Positions 26,634-35,523 of a DNA stretch of 54,034 nucleotides are shown one piece after another. Numbering within the stretch: the first letter of the stretch is position 1; every line of letters starts with the position of its first letter. The notes under the pieces were generated by a model, which did no database searches, had not been told where the DNA came from, and worked only from the letters and a program-made list of their open reading frames with translations. The translations under genes were made by a program, and so were the position numbers. The DNA is from Phycisphaerae bacterium (GTDB taxonomy: Bacteria; Planctomycetota; Phycisphaerae; Sedimentisphaerales; UBA12454), in NCBI GenBank assembly GCA_041652575.1, contig JBAZHC010000018.1, positions 1-54,034 of the forward strand. Direction: 5' to 3'.

Positions 26634-27545
26634 TTGGCTTATAATTGTGTTGTACTGATAAAACAGGTGCCCGACACCAAGAGAATCACTGTCGATGCGA
26701 TGAATGACGACGGCACCGTCAATAGAGGCGCTCTGCCGGCGATTTTTAATCCGGAAGACCTTAATGCACTCGAACTGGCACTGGATATAAAAGATAAATT
26801 CGGCGGCAAAGTAACCGCAATCGCTATGGGACTGCCCGCGGCAAGCGCAGTTTTACGCGAAGCTCTCTACAGAGGCGCCGATGACGCGATACTTGTTACC
26901 GACAGACGATGCGCGGCAAGCGATACACTGGCAACGAGCTATATCCTGAGCTGTGCCGTTAAAAAAATTGATTACGATATAGTACTCTGCGGAAGACAGG
27001 CAATCGACGGCGATACCGCACAGGTAGGTCCTCAGCTTGCTGAAAAATTAAATATCCCTCAGATTACTTATGTCGAAGAACTTATCAGTCTTGAAAATCA
27101 CTTGATGACCGCAAGACGAAATGTCGGCAACGGCTGGCAGGAAGTGAAATGCAAACTGCCTGTTCTGCTTACAGTTATCGACGAGGCAAACGAGCCGCGA
27201 GTGTCAGTGGCGAAAAGACTGATGAAATATAAAAAGGCCAGGACGCCTGTTGAAATTCAAATGCAGCTAAAGCAGAATAACCCTGCCGCAAATGAGACTG
27301 AATTGAAACAGCTCGTACAGGCAAAAGTGGAAGAGCTGGAGGAAAAAGGCCTGCTGATAAAACAGTGGGACCTCGATTATCTCAACGCTGATTTACAGTG
27401 GTGCGGCAGAGACGGTTCACCGACAAAAGTGCACCGTATTCAAAGCGTAGTTTTGACTGCACGCGAAAGCAAAACAGTTGAGACGAGCGAAAAGGGCATC
27501 ACGGATATGATTCACGAATTAATATCAGATAAGACTATAAGTTAA
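26634..27545 (+). CDS. etfB: Electron transfer flavoprotein subunit beta
   Basis: 303 aa, TTG start with AAGGAG 9 nt upstream. It has the family start NCVVLIKQVPDTKRITVDA, DALELAL-type and LCGRQAIDGDTAQVGPQLAEKL motifs. The C-terminus (about residues 205-303) is longer than in mammalian ETF-beta, as in bacterial FixA/bifurcating-type members. With etfA it carries FAD and shuttles electrons from the acyl-CoA dehydrogenase encoded two genes on. Confidence 0.94.
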   Translation: MAYNCVVLIKQVPDTKRITVDAMNDDGTVNRGALPAIFNPEDLNALELALDIKDKFGGKVTAIAMGLPAASAVLREALYRGADDAILVTDRRCAASDTLATSYILSCAVKKIDYDIVLCGRQAIDGDTAQVGPQLAEKLNIPQITYVEELISLENHLMTARRNVGNGWQEVKCKLPVLLTVIDEANEPRVSVAKRLMKYKKARTPVEIQMQLKQNNPAANETELKQLVQAKVEELEEKGLLIKQWDLDYLNADLQWCGRDGSPTKVHRIQSVVLTARESKTVETSEKGITDMIHELISDKTIS

Positions 27546-27560
27546 TTTCAGGATGATTCT

Positions 27561-28583
27561 ATGATTTCAGTCAACCCGAAAGGGGAAGTATGGGTATTTG
27601 CCGAACAGCATGAAGGCAAACTTGAAGACATCGGCCTTGAACTGCTCGGAAGGGCAAGGATGCTCGGCGATAAGCTCGGCGTTAAAGTCGGAGCGGTTCT
27701 TATCGGCGATGAGGTCAAGGGCCTTGCGGAAAAGCTCTGCCATTACGGAGCCGATACGGTTTATGTGCTCGAACATCCGCTGCTGGAACACTACCAGGCC
27801 AACAGCTACAGCAAGGTGATATACGACCTTGTTCATAAATACGAGCCTCAGATAATGATTTACGGGGCAAGCCCCTGCGGAAGAGACCTTGCACCGCGAG
27901 TTGCAAGCGCGACAAAGGCCGGTCTTACGGCCGACTGTACCGATTTGCAGATTGGCGACCATGAGAGCAAGGATAAAGTTTATAAAAATCTTCTGCTGCA
28001 AATAAGGCCGGCGTTCGGCGGAAATATTATCGCGACGATTATAAATTACGACCGCTGGCCGCAGATGGCAACGGTTCGCGAAGGCGTTATGCCGATGCCC
28101 GACGCTATCGGCACGAGAAAAGGCAAAATCATCGTTGAAAATGTACATCTAACGCACGATGAACTGCCGCTGGAAATTCTCAGGGAACATAAACGCGAAA
28201 AGAAAGTCAATCTCAAGGCTTCGAGAATTGTCGTATCCGGCGGGGCAGGAGTCGGCAGCAAGGAAAACTTCCGGTTAATCTGGGACCTTGCCAACGCGAT
28301 GGGCGCCGCACCCGGCGCTACGAGAGCGGCGGTCGATTTGGGATTTATCGACAGGGACCACCAGGTAGGACAGACCGGCACAACAGTAAGGCCGAGTTTG
28401 TATATCGCGGTCGGAATCAGCGGAGCTATTCAGCATCAGGCGGGTATGAGCGACAGTCAGAAAATTATCGCAATCAACAACGACCCGCAGGCTCCGATTT
28501 TCGATATCGCTCACTATAAAATTGTCGGCGACCTTAATGAAATCGTACCAAAGATGATAAAAGCTATAAAGGCGAGAGTTTAA
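27561..28583 (+). CDS. etfA: Electron transfer flavoprotein subunit alpha
   Basis: 340 aa. The C-terminal FAD domain carries IVVSGGAGVGSKENFRLI, GATRAAVDLGFIDRDHQVGQTG, and LYIAVGISGAIQHQAGM...IIAINNDPQAPIF, the family signature. It lacks an N-terminal ferredoxin domain. Gap to etfB is 15 nt and to the dehydrogenase 3 nt, so they form an operon. Confidence 0.96.
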   Translation: MISVNPKGEVWVFAEQHEGKLEDIGLELLGRARMLGDKLGVKVGAVLIGDEVKGLAEKLCHYGADTVYVLEHPLLEHYQANSYSKVIYDLVHKYEPQIMIYGASPCGRDLAPRVASATKAGLTADCTDLQIGDHESKDKVYKNLLLQIRPAFGGNIIATIINYDRWPQMATVREGVMPMPDAIGTRKGKIIVENVHLTHDELPLEILREHKREKKVNLKASRIVVSGGAGVGSKENFRLIWDLANAMGAAPGATRAAVDLGFIDRDHQVGQTGTTVRPSLYIAVGISGAIQHQAGMSDSQKIIAINNDPQAPIFDIAHYKIVGDLNEIVPKMIKAIKARV

Positions 28584-28586
28584 AAG

Positions 28587-30377
28587 ATGGCAAATTTCTA
28601 CAAAGATAACGACGATATTCAGTTTTTGTTCAGGCATGTGGATATGGCCGGTGCCGCCAATATGATGGAAGAGGGCTTCAAGTTCGCAAAGGAATTTGAT
28701 TACGCTCCGGCAGATGCCGCCGATGCAATTGAAAATTATGACCTTGTGCTTGATTCGATCGGCAAACTCAGCGGCGATTTTATTGCTCCGCGCAGCGAAG
28801 ATATTGACAGGCAGGGAAGCACTCTTAACGAAGACGGCACTGTCAGTTATGCTGACGGCACAAGAGAGTCGCTCGATATGCTGGCAAAAGCCCATGTTAT
28901 GGGTTCCACTCTGCCGCACAGATTCAGCGGACTGAATTTCCCAAACCTTGCTCACTCAATCTCCATCGAAATAGTTTCCCGTGCCGATGCTTCTTTAATG
29001 AATTTATTCGGTCTTCAGGGCATAGCAGAGACAATCAATGCGTTCGCATCGGAAGAAATAAAGCAGAAGTACCTGCATGATTTTGCCGCAGGAAAGGTAA
29101 CCGGCGCAATGGTTCTGACCGAGCCTGACGCGGGAAGCGACCTGCAAAGCTGTAAATTGAGAGCCTTTCAGGATGACAGCGGCAACTGGTACCTGCACGG
29201 CGTAAAACGCTTTATAACCAACGGCTGCGGTGAAGTGCTGCTTGTTCTTTCGAGAAGCGAGCCGGACAGAAGCGGCGGACTTGGTTTAAGTCTGTTCGTC
29301 TGCGACAGAGGCCCGACGGTTCACGTTCGCAGAATCGAAGATAAGCTCGGCATTCACGGTTCGCCGACCTGCGAGTTGTTTTTCGACAATACGCCCTGCG
29401 AACTGATTGGCGAGAGAAAACGCGGACTCGCTCCTTATGTTATGACGCTTATGAACGGCGCAAGACTGGGCATATCAGGCCAGTCGCTCGGAATCGGCGA
29501 GGCGGCATACAGGGTCGCAAGAGATTACGCGGCGAGCAGAAAACAGTTTGGCGGTCCGATTGAGAAACTGCCGGCGGTTCGGGATATGGTTATCGATATG
29601 AAACTTGATGTCGAAACGGCAAGGGCGCTTCTTTATGAAACAAGCAGGGTAGTTGACTATGATGTAGGTTATACGAAGCAGATGGAATTTAATCCGCCCG
29701 CGGACAAAGAACAGCTTAAAAAGCTCAGAGATGTTTCAAGACGTTACGGCCGATACGCGGGAATGCTTACGCCGATGACGAAATATTTTAGTTCAGAAAT
29801 GTGCAACAGGGTTGCATATAACGCGATACAGATTCTCGGCGGAAGCGGATTTATGCGGGATTATCCCTGCGAAAGATTCGCAAGGGACGCGAGAATCACG
29901 ACAATATACGAAGGCACGAGCCAGTTGCAGGTTGTCGCGGCTGTTCGGGGCGTATGCAGCGGAACAGCGGAAAAGTATATCGAGGAACTCGCGGCTGGAC
30001 ATTATGAGCCGCAGGTTAAGGATCTGCTCGATATTCTCAAAAAGAATACAGAACTTCTGCTTAAAGCGGCGGCTTTTGCAAAGGAAACCGGCGTTGATTA
30101 TATGGACCTTTACGGCAGAGGACTTGTGGATTCGGCGATTTGTATTATCTGCGGGTATCTGTTCTGCGGACAGGCAAGCAGTAAGGTCGATATGCAGACC
30201 GATACGGCAGGCGGCGAAAAAATGAGTATGAAAAAGAGAAAAGAAATACTCGCGCGCAGATATATCACCAGGAACACTCCGATGATAAAAGCTATTGTCG
30301 AAAATATCTTCGGCGGCGACAGATCGACGTTCGAACAGTACGAGACTCTGGCAGGTCCGGTGCCACAGGAGAAATAA
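28587..30377 (+). CDS. Acyl-CoA dehydrogenase with C-terminal extension
   Basis: 596 aa, longer than the common 380. The core shows VLTEPDAGSDLQS (FAD/substrate), RFITNG, the R-K-Q-F-G segment, QILGGSGFMRDYPCER, and the catalytic base E442 in TTIYEGTSQLQ. There is an insertion around residues 355-395 and an extra helical domain after 456. It oxidises an acyl-CoA and passes electrons to EtfAB encoded just upstream. Substrate length cannot be read from sequence. Confidence 0.93.
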   Translation: MANFYKDNDDIQFLFRHVDMAGAANMMEEGFKFAKEFDYAPADAADAIENYDLVLDSIGKLSGDFIAPRSEDIDRQGSTLNEDGTVSYADGTRESLDMLAKAHVMGSTLPHRFSGLNFPNLAHSISIEIVSRADASLMNLFGLQGIAETINAFASEEIKQKYLHDFAAGKVTGAMVLTEPDAGSDLQSCKLRAFQDDSGNWYLHGVKRFITNGCGEVLLVLSRSEPDRSGGLGLSLFVCDRGPTVHVRRIEDKLGIHGSPTCELFFDNTPCELIGERKRGLAPYVMTLMNGARLGISGQSLGIGEAAYRVARDYAASRKQFGGPIEKLPAVRDMVIDMKLDVETARALLYETSRVVDYDVGYTKQMEFNPPADKEQLKKLRDVSRRYGRYAGMLTPMTKYFSSEMCNRVAYNAIQILGGSGFMRDYPCERFARDARITTIYEGTSQLQVVAAVRGVCSGTAEKYIEELAAGHYEPQVKDLLDILKKNTELLLKAAAFAKETGVDYMDLYGRGLVDSAICIICGYLFCGQASSKVDMQTDTAGGEKMSMKKRKEILARRYITRNTPMIKAIVENIFGGDRSTFEQYETLAGPVPQEK

Positions 30378-30381
30378 CAGC

Positions 30382-31065
30382 GTGCTAAAGGCTGTAATAT
30401 TTGATTTTGACGGAGTGATTTCGGATTCCGAGCCGTGCCATTTGGCGGCTACGAACAAAGTTCTGGCTGACTTTGGCATCCAGCTCAGCAAGGAGGAGTA
30501 TTATTCCGAATATCTGGGCTTTACCGACTGCGAAATGTTCGAGGCTATTAAAGAACGGTACAAAACCGATTACAATGAAATTCCCATAAAACAGCTTATC
30601 GAGCGAAAAGGGATGTTTTTCGAGGAAGTTATCCGGCAAACCGACCACCTGTTTGACGGCATACCGGAACTGATAAAGAAAATTAAAAGCAGCGGCATAA
30701 ATGTCGGCATATACTCGGGCGCACTGTCGGGCGATATAGAACTAATGCTCAAAGATTCGGGACTGGGGGATTGTTTCGATATTATAATTACAGCCGACGA
30801 TGTTGAAAAAGGCAAGCCCGACCCGGAAGGTTATCTGCTGGCTCTTGAAGAACTGAATACTATCTCCAAAACTCCGATTACGGCGAAAGAGTGTGTGGTT
30901 ATCGAAGATTCGCACTGGGGAATCGTTGCCGCCAAAAAGGCCGGTATGAAAGTGGCCGCTGTAACCAATAGTTATCCCGCCGAAGAACTGGGAAACGCGG
31001 ATGTGATAGTTGATTCCGTCGAGCAGCTTAATATCAGCGATTTGCAGAAACTGTGCTCTGATTAA
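30382..31065 (+). CDS. HAD-IA family phosphatase (beta-phosphoglucomutase-like)
   Basis: 227 aa from a GTG at 30382, with AGGAG about 9 nt upstream and 4 nt after the dehydrogenase stop. It has motif I FDFDGVISDSEP, a helical cap, motif II GIYSGA, motif III KGKPDPEGYLLAL and motif IV VVIEDSHWGIVAAKKAGM. Family members act on small phosphorylated sugars; the substrate here is unknown. It is the last gene of the plus-strand run and faces the TetR gene. Confidence 0.88.
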   Translation: MLKAVIFDFDGVISDSEPCHLAATNKVLADFGIQLSKEEYYSEYLGFTDCEMFEAIKERYKTDYNEIPIKQLIERKGMFFEEVIRQTDHLFDGIPELIKKIKSSGINVGIYSGALSGDIELMLKDSGLGDCFDIIITADDVEKGKPDPEGYLLALEELNTISKTPITAKECVVIEDSHWGIVAAKKAGMKVAAVTNSYPAEELGNADVIVDSVEQLNISDLQKLCSD

Positions 31066-31071
31066 AACGGG

Positions 31072-31644
31072 CTATAATTTTCCAACGATGTAATCGATAA
31101 TTTCGCCGTCCGAATTGCTGTCAAAAACAGTTTTTGTCCAGATATTCCCAATCAGTATGCTCATAATAAAATCAACCTGCTGCTGAACTGAAAACTTTTT
31201 TCCTGTCAGGTTCAAATTTCTGCATTGAGTTATCAATTCGCGGTATTGGCCTATATACCATTTCCAGAAGTCGTCCAGTTTTTGTTTTATCGGGGACTGC
31301 AAAAGATGAGCCTGTGTGCTGATGTGCAGTATGAGTTTGCAGTTTACCCACCGGCCGGAACAATTCAATTCGAGGATTTTCTTAATTGCGGTTTTCAGCT
31401 TTTCAAGTGGGTCGATATCCTTCGGCAGAGACTCGAAGATATTCTGATAATCCTTTTTTACGTCATCTATTATTTCTGTGCAAATGGCCTCTTTGCTTTT
31501 GAAGTAATGATAAAACGCGCCTTTTGTCACGCCGGCGGCGGTGATTATATCGTCGATAGTCGCTTCGCTGTAGCCGTGAGTGCTGAAGAGATTTTTCGCG
31601 GCGGCGATAATTTTCTGTCTCGTAGTTATTTTATCGGCGGTCAT
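31072..31644 (-). CDS. TetR/AcrR family transcriptional regulator
   Basis: 190 aa from the ATG at 31644 (MTADKITTRQKIIAAA). The N-terminal helix-turn-helix is typical: AAKNLFSTHGYSEATIDDIITAAGVTKGAFYHYFKSKEAI. The rest is a ligand-binding helical domain. The start overlaps the stop of the upstream kinase-like gene by 4 nt (ATGA), so the pair is translationally coupled. Its ligand and targets are unknown; autoregulation of the pair would be usual. Confidence 0.92.
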   Translation of the reverse strand: MTADKITTRQKIIAAAKNLFSTHGYSEATIDDIITAAGVTKGAFYHYFKSKEAICTEIIDDVKKDYQNIFESLPKDIDPLEKLKTAIKKILELNCSGRWVNCKLILHISTQAHLLQSPIKQKLDDFWKWYIGQYRELITQCRNLNLTGKKFSVQQQVDFIMSILIGNIWTKTVFDSNSDGEIIDYIVGKL

Positions 31645-32687
31645 TTCGGTAAATCCTGCAGTGAATTTTCTATTGCCTCGGCCAGGGCCTGCCTGTTTTT
31701 GTCGAGCCAGAGGCATTTGCGGTGAATCATCTTCAGGAAATCGGCTCCTGAAAAATTCACAAAGAATCCTGTTGCCGCTATCGGCAGAACCGCTTCGGCG
31801 ATAAGTGTTTCAATCATCAAATCCGGCAGTGTTTTAAGCTGTTTTTCATCGAGCATATTTACCCGGCAATAGCCGTAAATAAATCCGGCGAACATTTCTC
31901 GATCGAGATGGTCGGGCCATTCGGCAGGGTCTGGTTTTCCGCCGATAATTGAAAACTGCAGTGCTCCGTTTGCGATGTCGGTTATCACCGGGGCAATCTT
32001 AAGCGAATCAAAATCAAGAACAGCAATAATTTTCCCGCCGGCAAAAAGCATATTTCCCGGATGCCAGTCGCCGTGAACAATCTGGCCTGCCCAGTCGTCA
32101 AAGCCAAGCTGATTTACGTTTATGCTCGAATTGTTATACATCGTCATCAGCGATTCCACTATTCTACGGAGGCTTTGTTCCACGTGGCCGTGTTTTTCTG
32201 AGCTGATTTTTTTCAGATGCTCCCTTACGGACCGGCAGTTATGAAAACTTCCTTTATGCGGCATCGGCTGATATGAAAAATCCCGCAAAAAGCCGTGAAA
32301 CCCGGCGAGAACAGAGCCGGCGTCGATAACCGATTCGCTGCTGCCGTCAAAACGGACTCCGTTTGCGAATTCAAAAAGCTCATAGAGGTGATTGTCCAAC
32401 TCAAGAAATGTGTTATTCGCATTCCGTACAGGCACAAGCTTTGAGACGGGGAAGTTTTTTTCGTTAAGATGATTCTGCACGGCATGGGCGAACTCGACAC
32501 GGAGACGGTCCTCTTTGCCTTTTGCGCGTCTTTTGAGCAGGTATCTGCCGGTATCGGAGATAATAATCTGCTTTGGAGCGCGCTTATTGCCGCCTATGAG
32601 CGGTTTTATCTGCTGGATAATACCGATGTCATAACGGCTCAATACGAGAGCAAGCTCCTGCGATGTGAGAGCGGCTCCTTTTGGCAT
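31641..32687 (-). CDS. Aminoglycoside phosphotransferase-like kinase (APH/CotS/HSK2 type)
   Basis: 348 aa from the ATG at 32687, which has GGAG upstream; an ATG 21 nt earlier lacks one. The APH catalytic loop is IVHGDWHPGNMLF (catalytic Asp) and the metal site VLDFDSLKIAPVITDIANG. These kinases phosphorylate small molecules such as aminoglycosides, choline or homoserine. Residues 20-100 form the N-lobe with YLLKRR. It is coupled to a TetR regulator. Antibiotic resistance is not implied by the sequence alone. Confidence 0.85.
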   Translation of the reverse strand: MPKGAALTSQELALVLSRYDIGIIQQIKPLIGGNKRAPKQIIISDTGRYLLKRRAKGKEDRLRVEFAHAVQNHLNEKNFPVSKLVPVRNANNTFLELDNHLYELFEFANGVRFDGSSESVIDAGSVLAGFHGFLRDFSYQPMPHKGSFHNCRSVREHLKKISSEKHGHVEQSLRRIVESLMTMYNNSSINVNQLGFDDWAGQIVHGDWHPGNMLFAGGKIIAVLDFDSLKIAPVITDIANGALQFSIIGGKPDPAEWPDHLDREMFAGFIYGYCRVNMLDEKQLKTLPDLMIETLIAEAVLPIAATGFFVNFSGADFLKMIHRKCLWLDKNRQALAEAIENSLQDLPK

Positions 32688-32768
32688 AAAAACTCCGTAA
32701 ACTACCATTAAATCAATAATATAATGAACTTAAAATGCTTATTAGTCAATGTAAATTGCAGGAGGAAA

Positions 32769-34007
32769 TTATTTTGAGGCGAAAAGGAAGATTACGAGCA
32801 GAACGAGGACGGCTATAACGGAACTGAGAATAACTATCAGCACCCTGTACCTGCTTACGGTGTCGTCCTGATAAGTGCGCTGTGCTTCAGGTTCGATCGG
32901 CTGTCCCTGCTGGAGCTGCTGGAGGTCGCCGAGTTTGAATTTTTTCCACGCCCTCAAAGGCGGTTCTCCCATTCGAACGGCTTCAAGGTCAATCAGAAGT
33001 TCCTCGGCAGAAGCATATCTATCCTGTTTTTTCTTCGCCATCATCATTTCAATAACTTCCGATACTCCTGCCGAAAGCGTTGTATTGATATGGTCGGGCG
33101 GAATAAGCGGTTCCTTTAAATGCTTTCTCATCACCTCCGAAGGGGTCGAGGCTTCAAACGGAACTCTTCCTGTTACCATGTGGTAGAAGGTCGCACCGAG
33201 TGAATAAATATCGCAGCGGCCATCGATGTCGATTTCACCTCTTATCTGCTCAGGCGAAATATAATAAGGTGTGCCGAACGCCTTTCCCTCTTCGCTTTTG
33301 GCCATCTCTATGTCGGCTGCATCCCTGGCAAGACCAAGGTCTGCCAGCTTTACAGTTCCGGCGGAGTTAATCATTACGTTTTTCGGTTTTACGTCCCTGT
33401 GAATCAACCCTTTTGAATGGGCGTGCGCAAGAGCGCTGGCAACCTGTTTTGTAATTACTATCGCTTCCTCTTCGGAAAATATTTTGCCTTTCGAAAGGTC
33501 CTCATAAAGAGTTTTGCCTTCAACATATTCCATAACGAAGTAGTGATAGCCGCCGGCTTCGCCTACATCGTAAGCCCCAACGATATTATTGTGATTTAAT
33601 TTGGCCGCGGCCTTGCCTTCTTTGTAGAACCTCTGGACGTAATCGGGATTTTCACTGAACCTGCGGGGCAGAATTTTTATGGCTACTATCCTGTCCAGGC
33701 TAAGCTGTTTCGCCTTATAAACAATGGCCATCGCACCGGCGCCGAGTTTGCCGAGAATTTTATAGCCGGGAATCTGTTCAGCAACGTCCTTGCCTTCCTT
33801 GGTGCCGTCTTTAGCGGATTGTTTTAACCTTTTCGCCTGGTTTGGAGTGATAAAACGATTGGATATTAAAAGCTGTTCAAGCGTAGCGGGACTGTCCTTG
33901 GGCCTGTCCCTGAGCTGCTTTTTGCAATGGGATAGTTCTTCCTCGGTGCAATAGCCCTGGTCAAGAACCAGCTTCCCAAAAATAGTATCATAATTCGTTT
34001 CGCTCAT
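32769..34007 (-). CDS. Membrane-anchored serine/threonine protein kinase
   Basis: 412 aa. An N-terminal region (1-75) resembles the small helical domain found at the start of GspE-type proteins (FGKLVLDQGYCTEEEL...LLISNRFITPNQAKRL). The kinase domain (81-345) is Hanks type and complete: glycine loop GKLGAGAMAIVYKAK, K111 in VAIKIL, HRDVKPKN (D205), DLG (D223) and SPEQIRG. A single membrane segment lies at about 389-410 (VLIVILSSVIAVLVLLVIFL) with almost no tail, so the kinase faces the cytoplasm as a tail-anchored protein. It follows a radical SAM gene by 17 nt. Confidence 0.93.
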   Translation of the reverse strand: MSETNYDTIFGKLVLDQGYCTEEELSHCKKQLRDRPKDSPATLEQLLISNRFITPNQAKRLKQSAKDGTKEGKDVAEQIPGYKILGKLGAGAMAIVYKAKQLSLDRIVAIKILPRRFSENPDYVQRFYKEGKAAAKLNHNNIVGAYDVGEAGGYHYFVMEYVEGKTLYEDLSKGKIFSEEEAIVITKQVASALAHAHSKGLIHRDVKPKNVMINSAGTVKLADLGLARDAADIEMAKSEEGKAFGTPYYISPEQIRGEIDIDGRCDIYSLGATFYHMVTGRVPFEASTPSEVMRKHLKEPLIPPDHINTTLSAGVSEVIEMMMAKKKQDRYASAEELLIDLEAVRMGEPPLRAWKKFKLGDLQQLQQGQPIEPEAQRTYQDDTVSRYRVLIVILSSVIAVLVLLVIFLFASK

Positions 34008-34024
34008 TACACTTCCGCATCATG

Positions 34025-35041
34025 CTATGTATAGCAATCTTTTGGGCCAATTATCGGCCTGTCTAAACCTTTGTCAAAGAAAAATTGCCGTAAAGCCGTA
34101 CATAAATGGCACTTACCAACATATAATCGGCTTTTTTCGTACCCATGTTTAGTTGCTTCTTCGAGGAGTCCGGCAGGGCCTTTGTTAAATAATACGCTTA
34201 AAAAGTTCTTTTTGGTCGGATTAAAACCCCGCCAAACTTCATCCAGAGGTTTTTCGTTGATATTTCCAATGATTATTCCGCTGCATACTCCGCTGAAAAC
34301 ATTTCCATAAGGGTCGATATGAATGCCTTTGGCGGTAAGAAATGAGTTTTGACAGGTTTGTTCGGAAATTTCTTTAACATCTTTATTGGCAAGTAGTTGT
34401 GTGAGTTTATCAGCGGCCCGGCCAGTGAAGCGGCAGGGGTGGTCTTTGATGGAATTTACAAAAACAACAGTTTTTTCTTCTTCCGACATGTCCCTGACGG
34501 ATAAGTTTTTTTGGAGATATTCCTGCCAGCGGACAAGGACCCTTTCGGTGCCGAGGACTTCGGCGGCAGTTTCGGCCAGGAGTTTTACTTTTTGATATTC
34601 GACAAATTCAGCGTGAAACGGGTCGTAGCTTATTTTTAGTTTTTTGACATTGTGCGTATCGAGGAATTTGAGCTTGTCGACGATGTCAGTTTTTTTGTCC
34701 GCCCAGAAGCCGTTGGTTTCTATCATTCCAACATTGCCCAGTCCAAGTTTAGTTCCATTTTCAAGCAGGTCGGCAAGAGAGTCCCAGTACAAAAACGGTT
34801 CGCCGCCTGTGATATGTATTTTAGCGGAATCGCCCGCAAGAGCTTTTAAACCCTGCCATGCATTTAAAGCAGTTTCAAGGCTCATAAGTCCATTTTTGTC
34901 GGGTCCGCATTTATAATAGCAAAAGGCACATTCGGCAGTGCATTTGTAAGTCAGCATTAGTCCGAGCGATGTCCAGAGTTTGAGCTTCGGCATATCTGGG
35001 CCTAAAGCCTGATTATACGCATTGTCGGTAATTTTAAGCAT
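34025..35041 (-). CDS. Radical SAM protein with C-terminal auxiliary-cluster cysteines
   Basis: 338 aa. The SAM-binding iron-sulfur motif is CTAECAFC (CxxxCxxC) near residues 35-42, followed by ITGGEPFLY. Cysteines in the C-terminal part (for example ...TCQNSF, GNVFSGVCSG and VGKCHLC) suggest a SPASM-like auxiliary cluster, as in peptide-modifying enzymes. No precursor peptide gene is obvious; the substrate is unknown. It is first in an operon with the Ser/Thr kinase. An inverted repeat (GGCACTTG...CAAGTGTCC, 35044-35073) lies right at its start. Confidence 0.85.
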   Translation of the reverse strand: MLKITDNAYNQALGPDMPKLKLWTSLGLMLTYKCTAECAFCYYKCGPDKNGLMSLETALNAWQGLKALAGDSAKIHITGGEPFLYWDSLADLLENGTKLGLGNVGMIETNGFWADKKTDIVDKLKFLDTHNVKKLKISYDPFHAEFVEYQKVKLLAETAAEVLGTERVLVRWQEYLQKNLSVRDMSEEEKTVVFVNSIKDHPCRFTGRAADKLTQLLANKDVKEISEQTCQNSFLTAKGIHIDPYGNVFSGVCSGIIIGNINEKPLDEVWRGFNPTKKNFLSVLFNKGPAGLLEEATKHGYEKSRLYVGKCHLCTALRQFFFDKGLDRPIIGPKDCYT

Positions 35042-35366
35042 AAGGCACTTGTGTTAAATATGTTCAAGTGTCCCGGGGGCAGTAGAATAAAATGATGAAA
35101 ATATAAAAATAATTGCAAAAAAAATATAAAGCCTTGTTGCCCGCCGAAGCCGTTTTTATAGGACACGTACTTATGATACAAACAGGTTTGGAAAGTGCAA
35201 CTATATAATGTAAAAATTTATACCCCCGGCCGATATGTAGTAGCCTCCTGGGAATCGCAGTTATAGGCCGTCAACATTGTGTCATTTAAGGCTTTAAAGA
35301 AAAAATGCCCTTTGTTCCGATATTTTAATTATCTAAATGATGGTTTTACTATTTGGAGATGTAAAA
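35042..35366. other. Divergent intergenic region with inverted repeat
   Basis: The gap between the minus-strand radical SAM gene and the plus-strand 50-codon gene holds an inverted repeat at 35044-35073 (GGCACTTG and CAAGTGTCC, possibly an operator) and a TATAAT at 35204-35209 without a good -35. I see no further gene. Confidence 0.45.
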
Positions 35367-35519
35367 ATGAGTAAGCGGGAAATAATTGATTTTATCTGCC
35401 AGATTAACAGAAGCGCAAAACCCGAGTTTCTTGCTCGTTTTTCTGTCTCGGACCTGAGCAGCTATCTTGACAACCTTATGGAGGCCGATACGAGGGAGCT
35501 GCAGCTTGTAGAAGCTTAA
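35367..35519 (+). CDS. Small protein of 50 aa, function unknown
   Basis: ATG at 35367 with GGAG 9 nt upstream. The product (MSKREIIDFICQIN...FLARFSVSDLSSYLDNLMEA) is acidic and probably helical, and has the look of a short conserved protein. It ends 4 nt before the convergent end of the CvpA-like gene. An upstream in-frame ATG at 35337 lacks a ribosome-binding site. I do not recognise the family. Confidence 0.6.
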   Translation: MSKREIIDFICQINRSAKPEFLARFSVSDLSSYLDNLMEADTRELQLVEA

Positions 35520-35523
35520 CCGG

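Noticed and set aside
31641..32687. Antibiotic resistance gene (aminoglycoside phosphotransferase)
   Set aside because: The APH-like fold is shared by many small-molecule kinases; nothing shows a resistance substrate.
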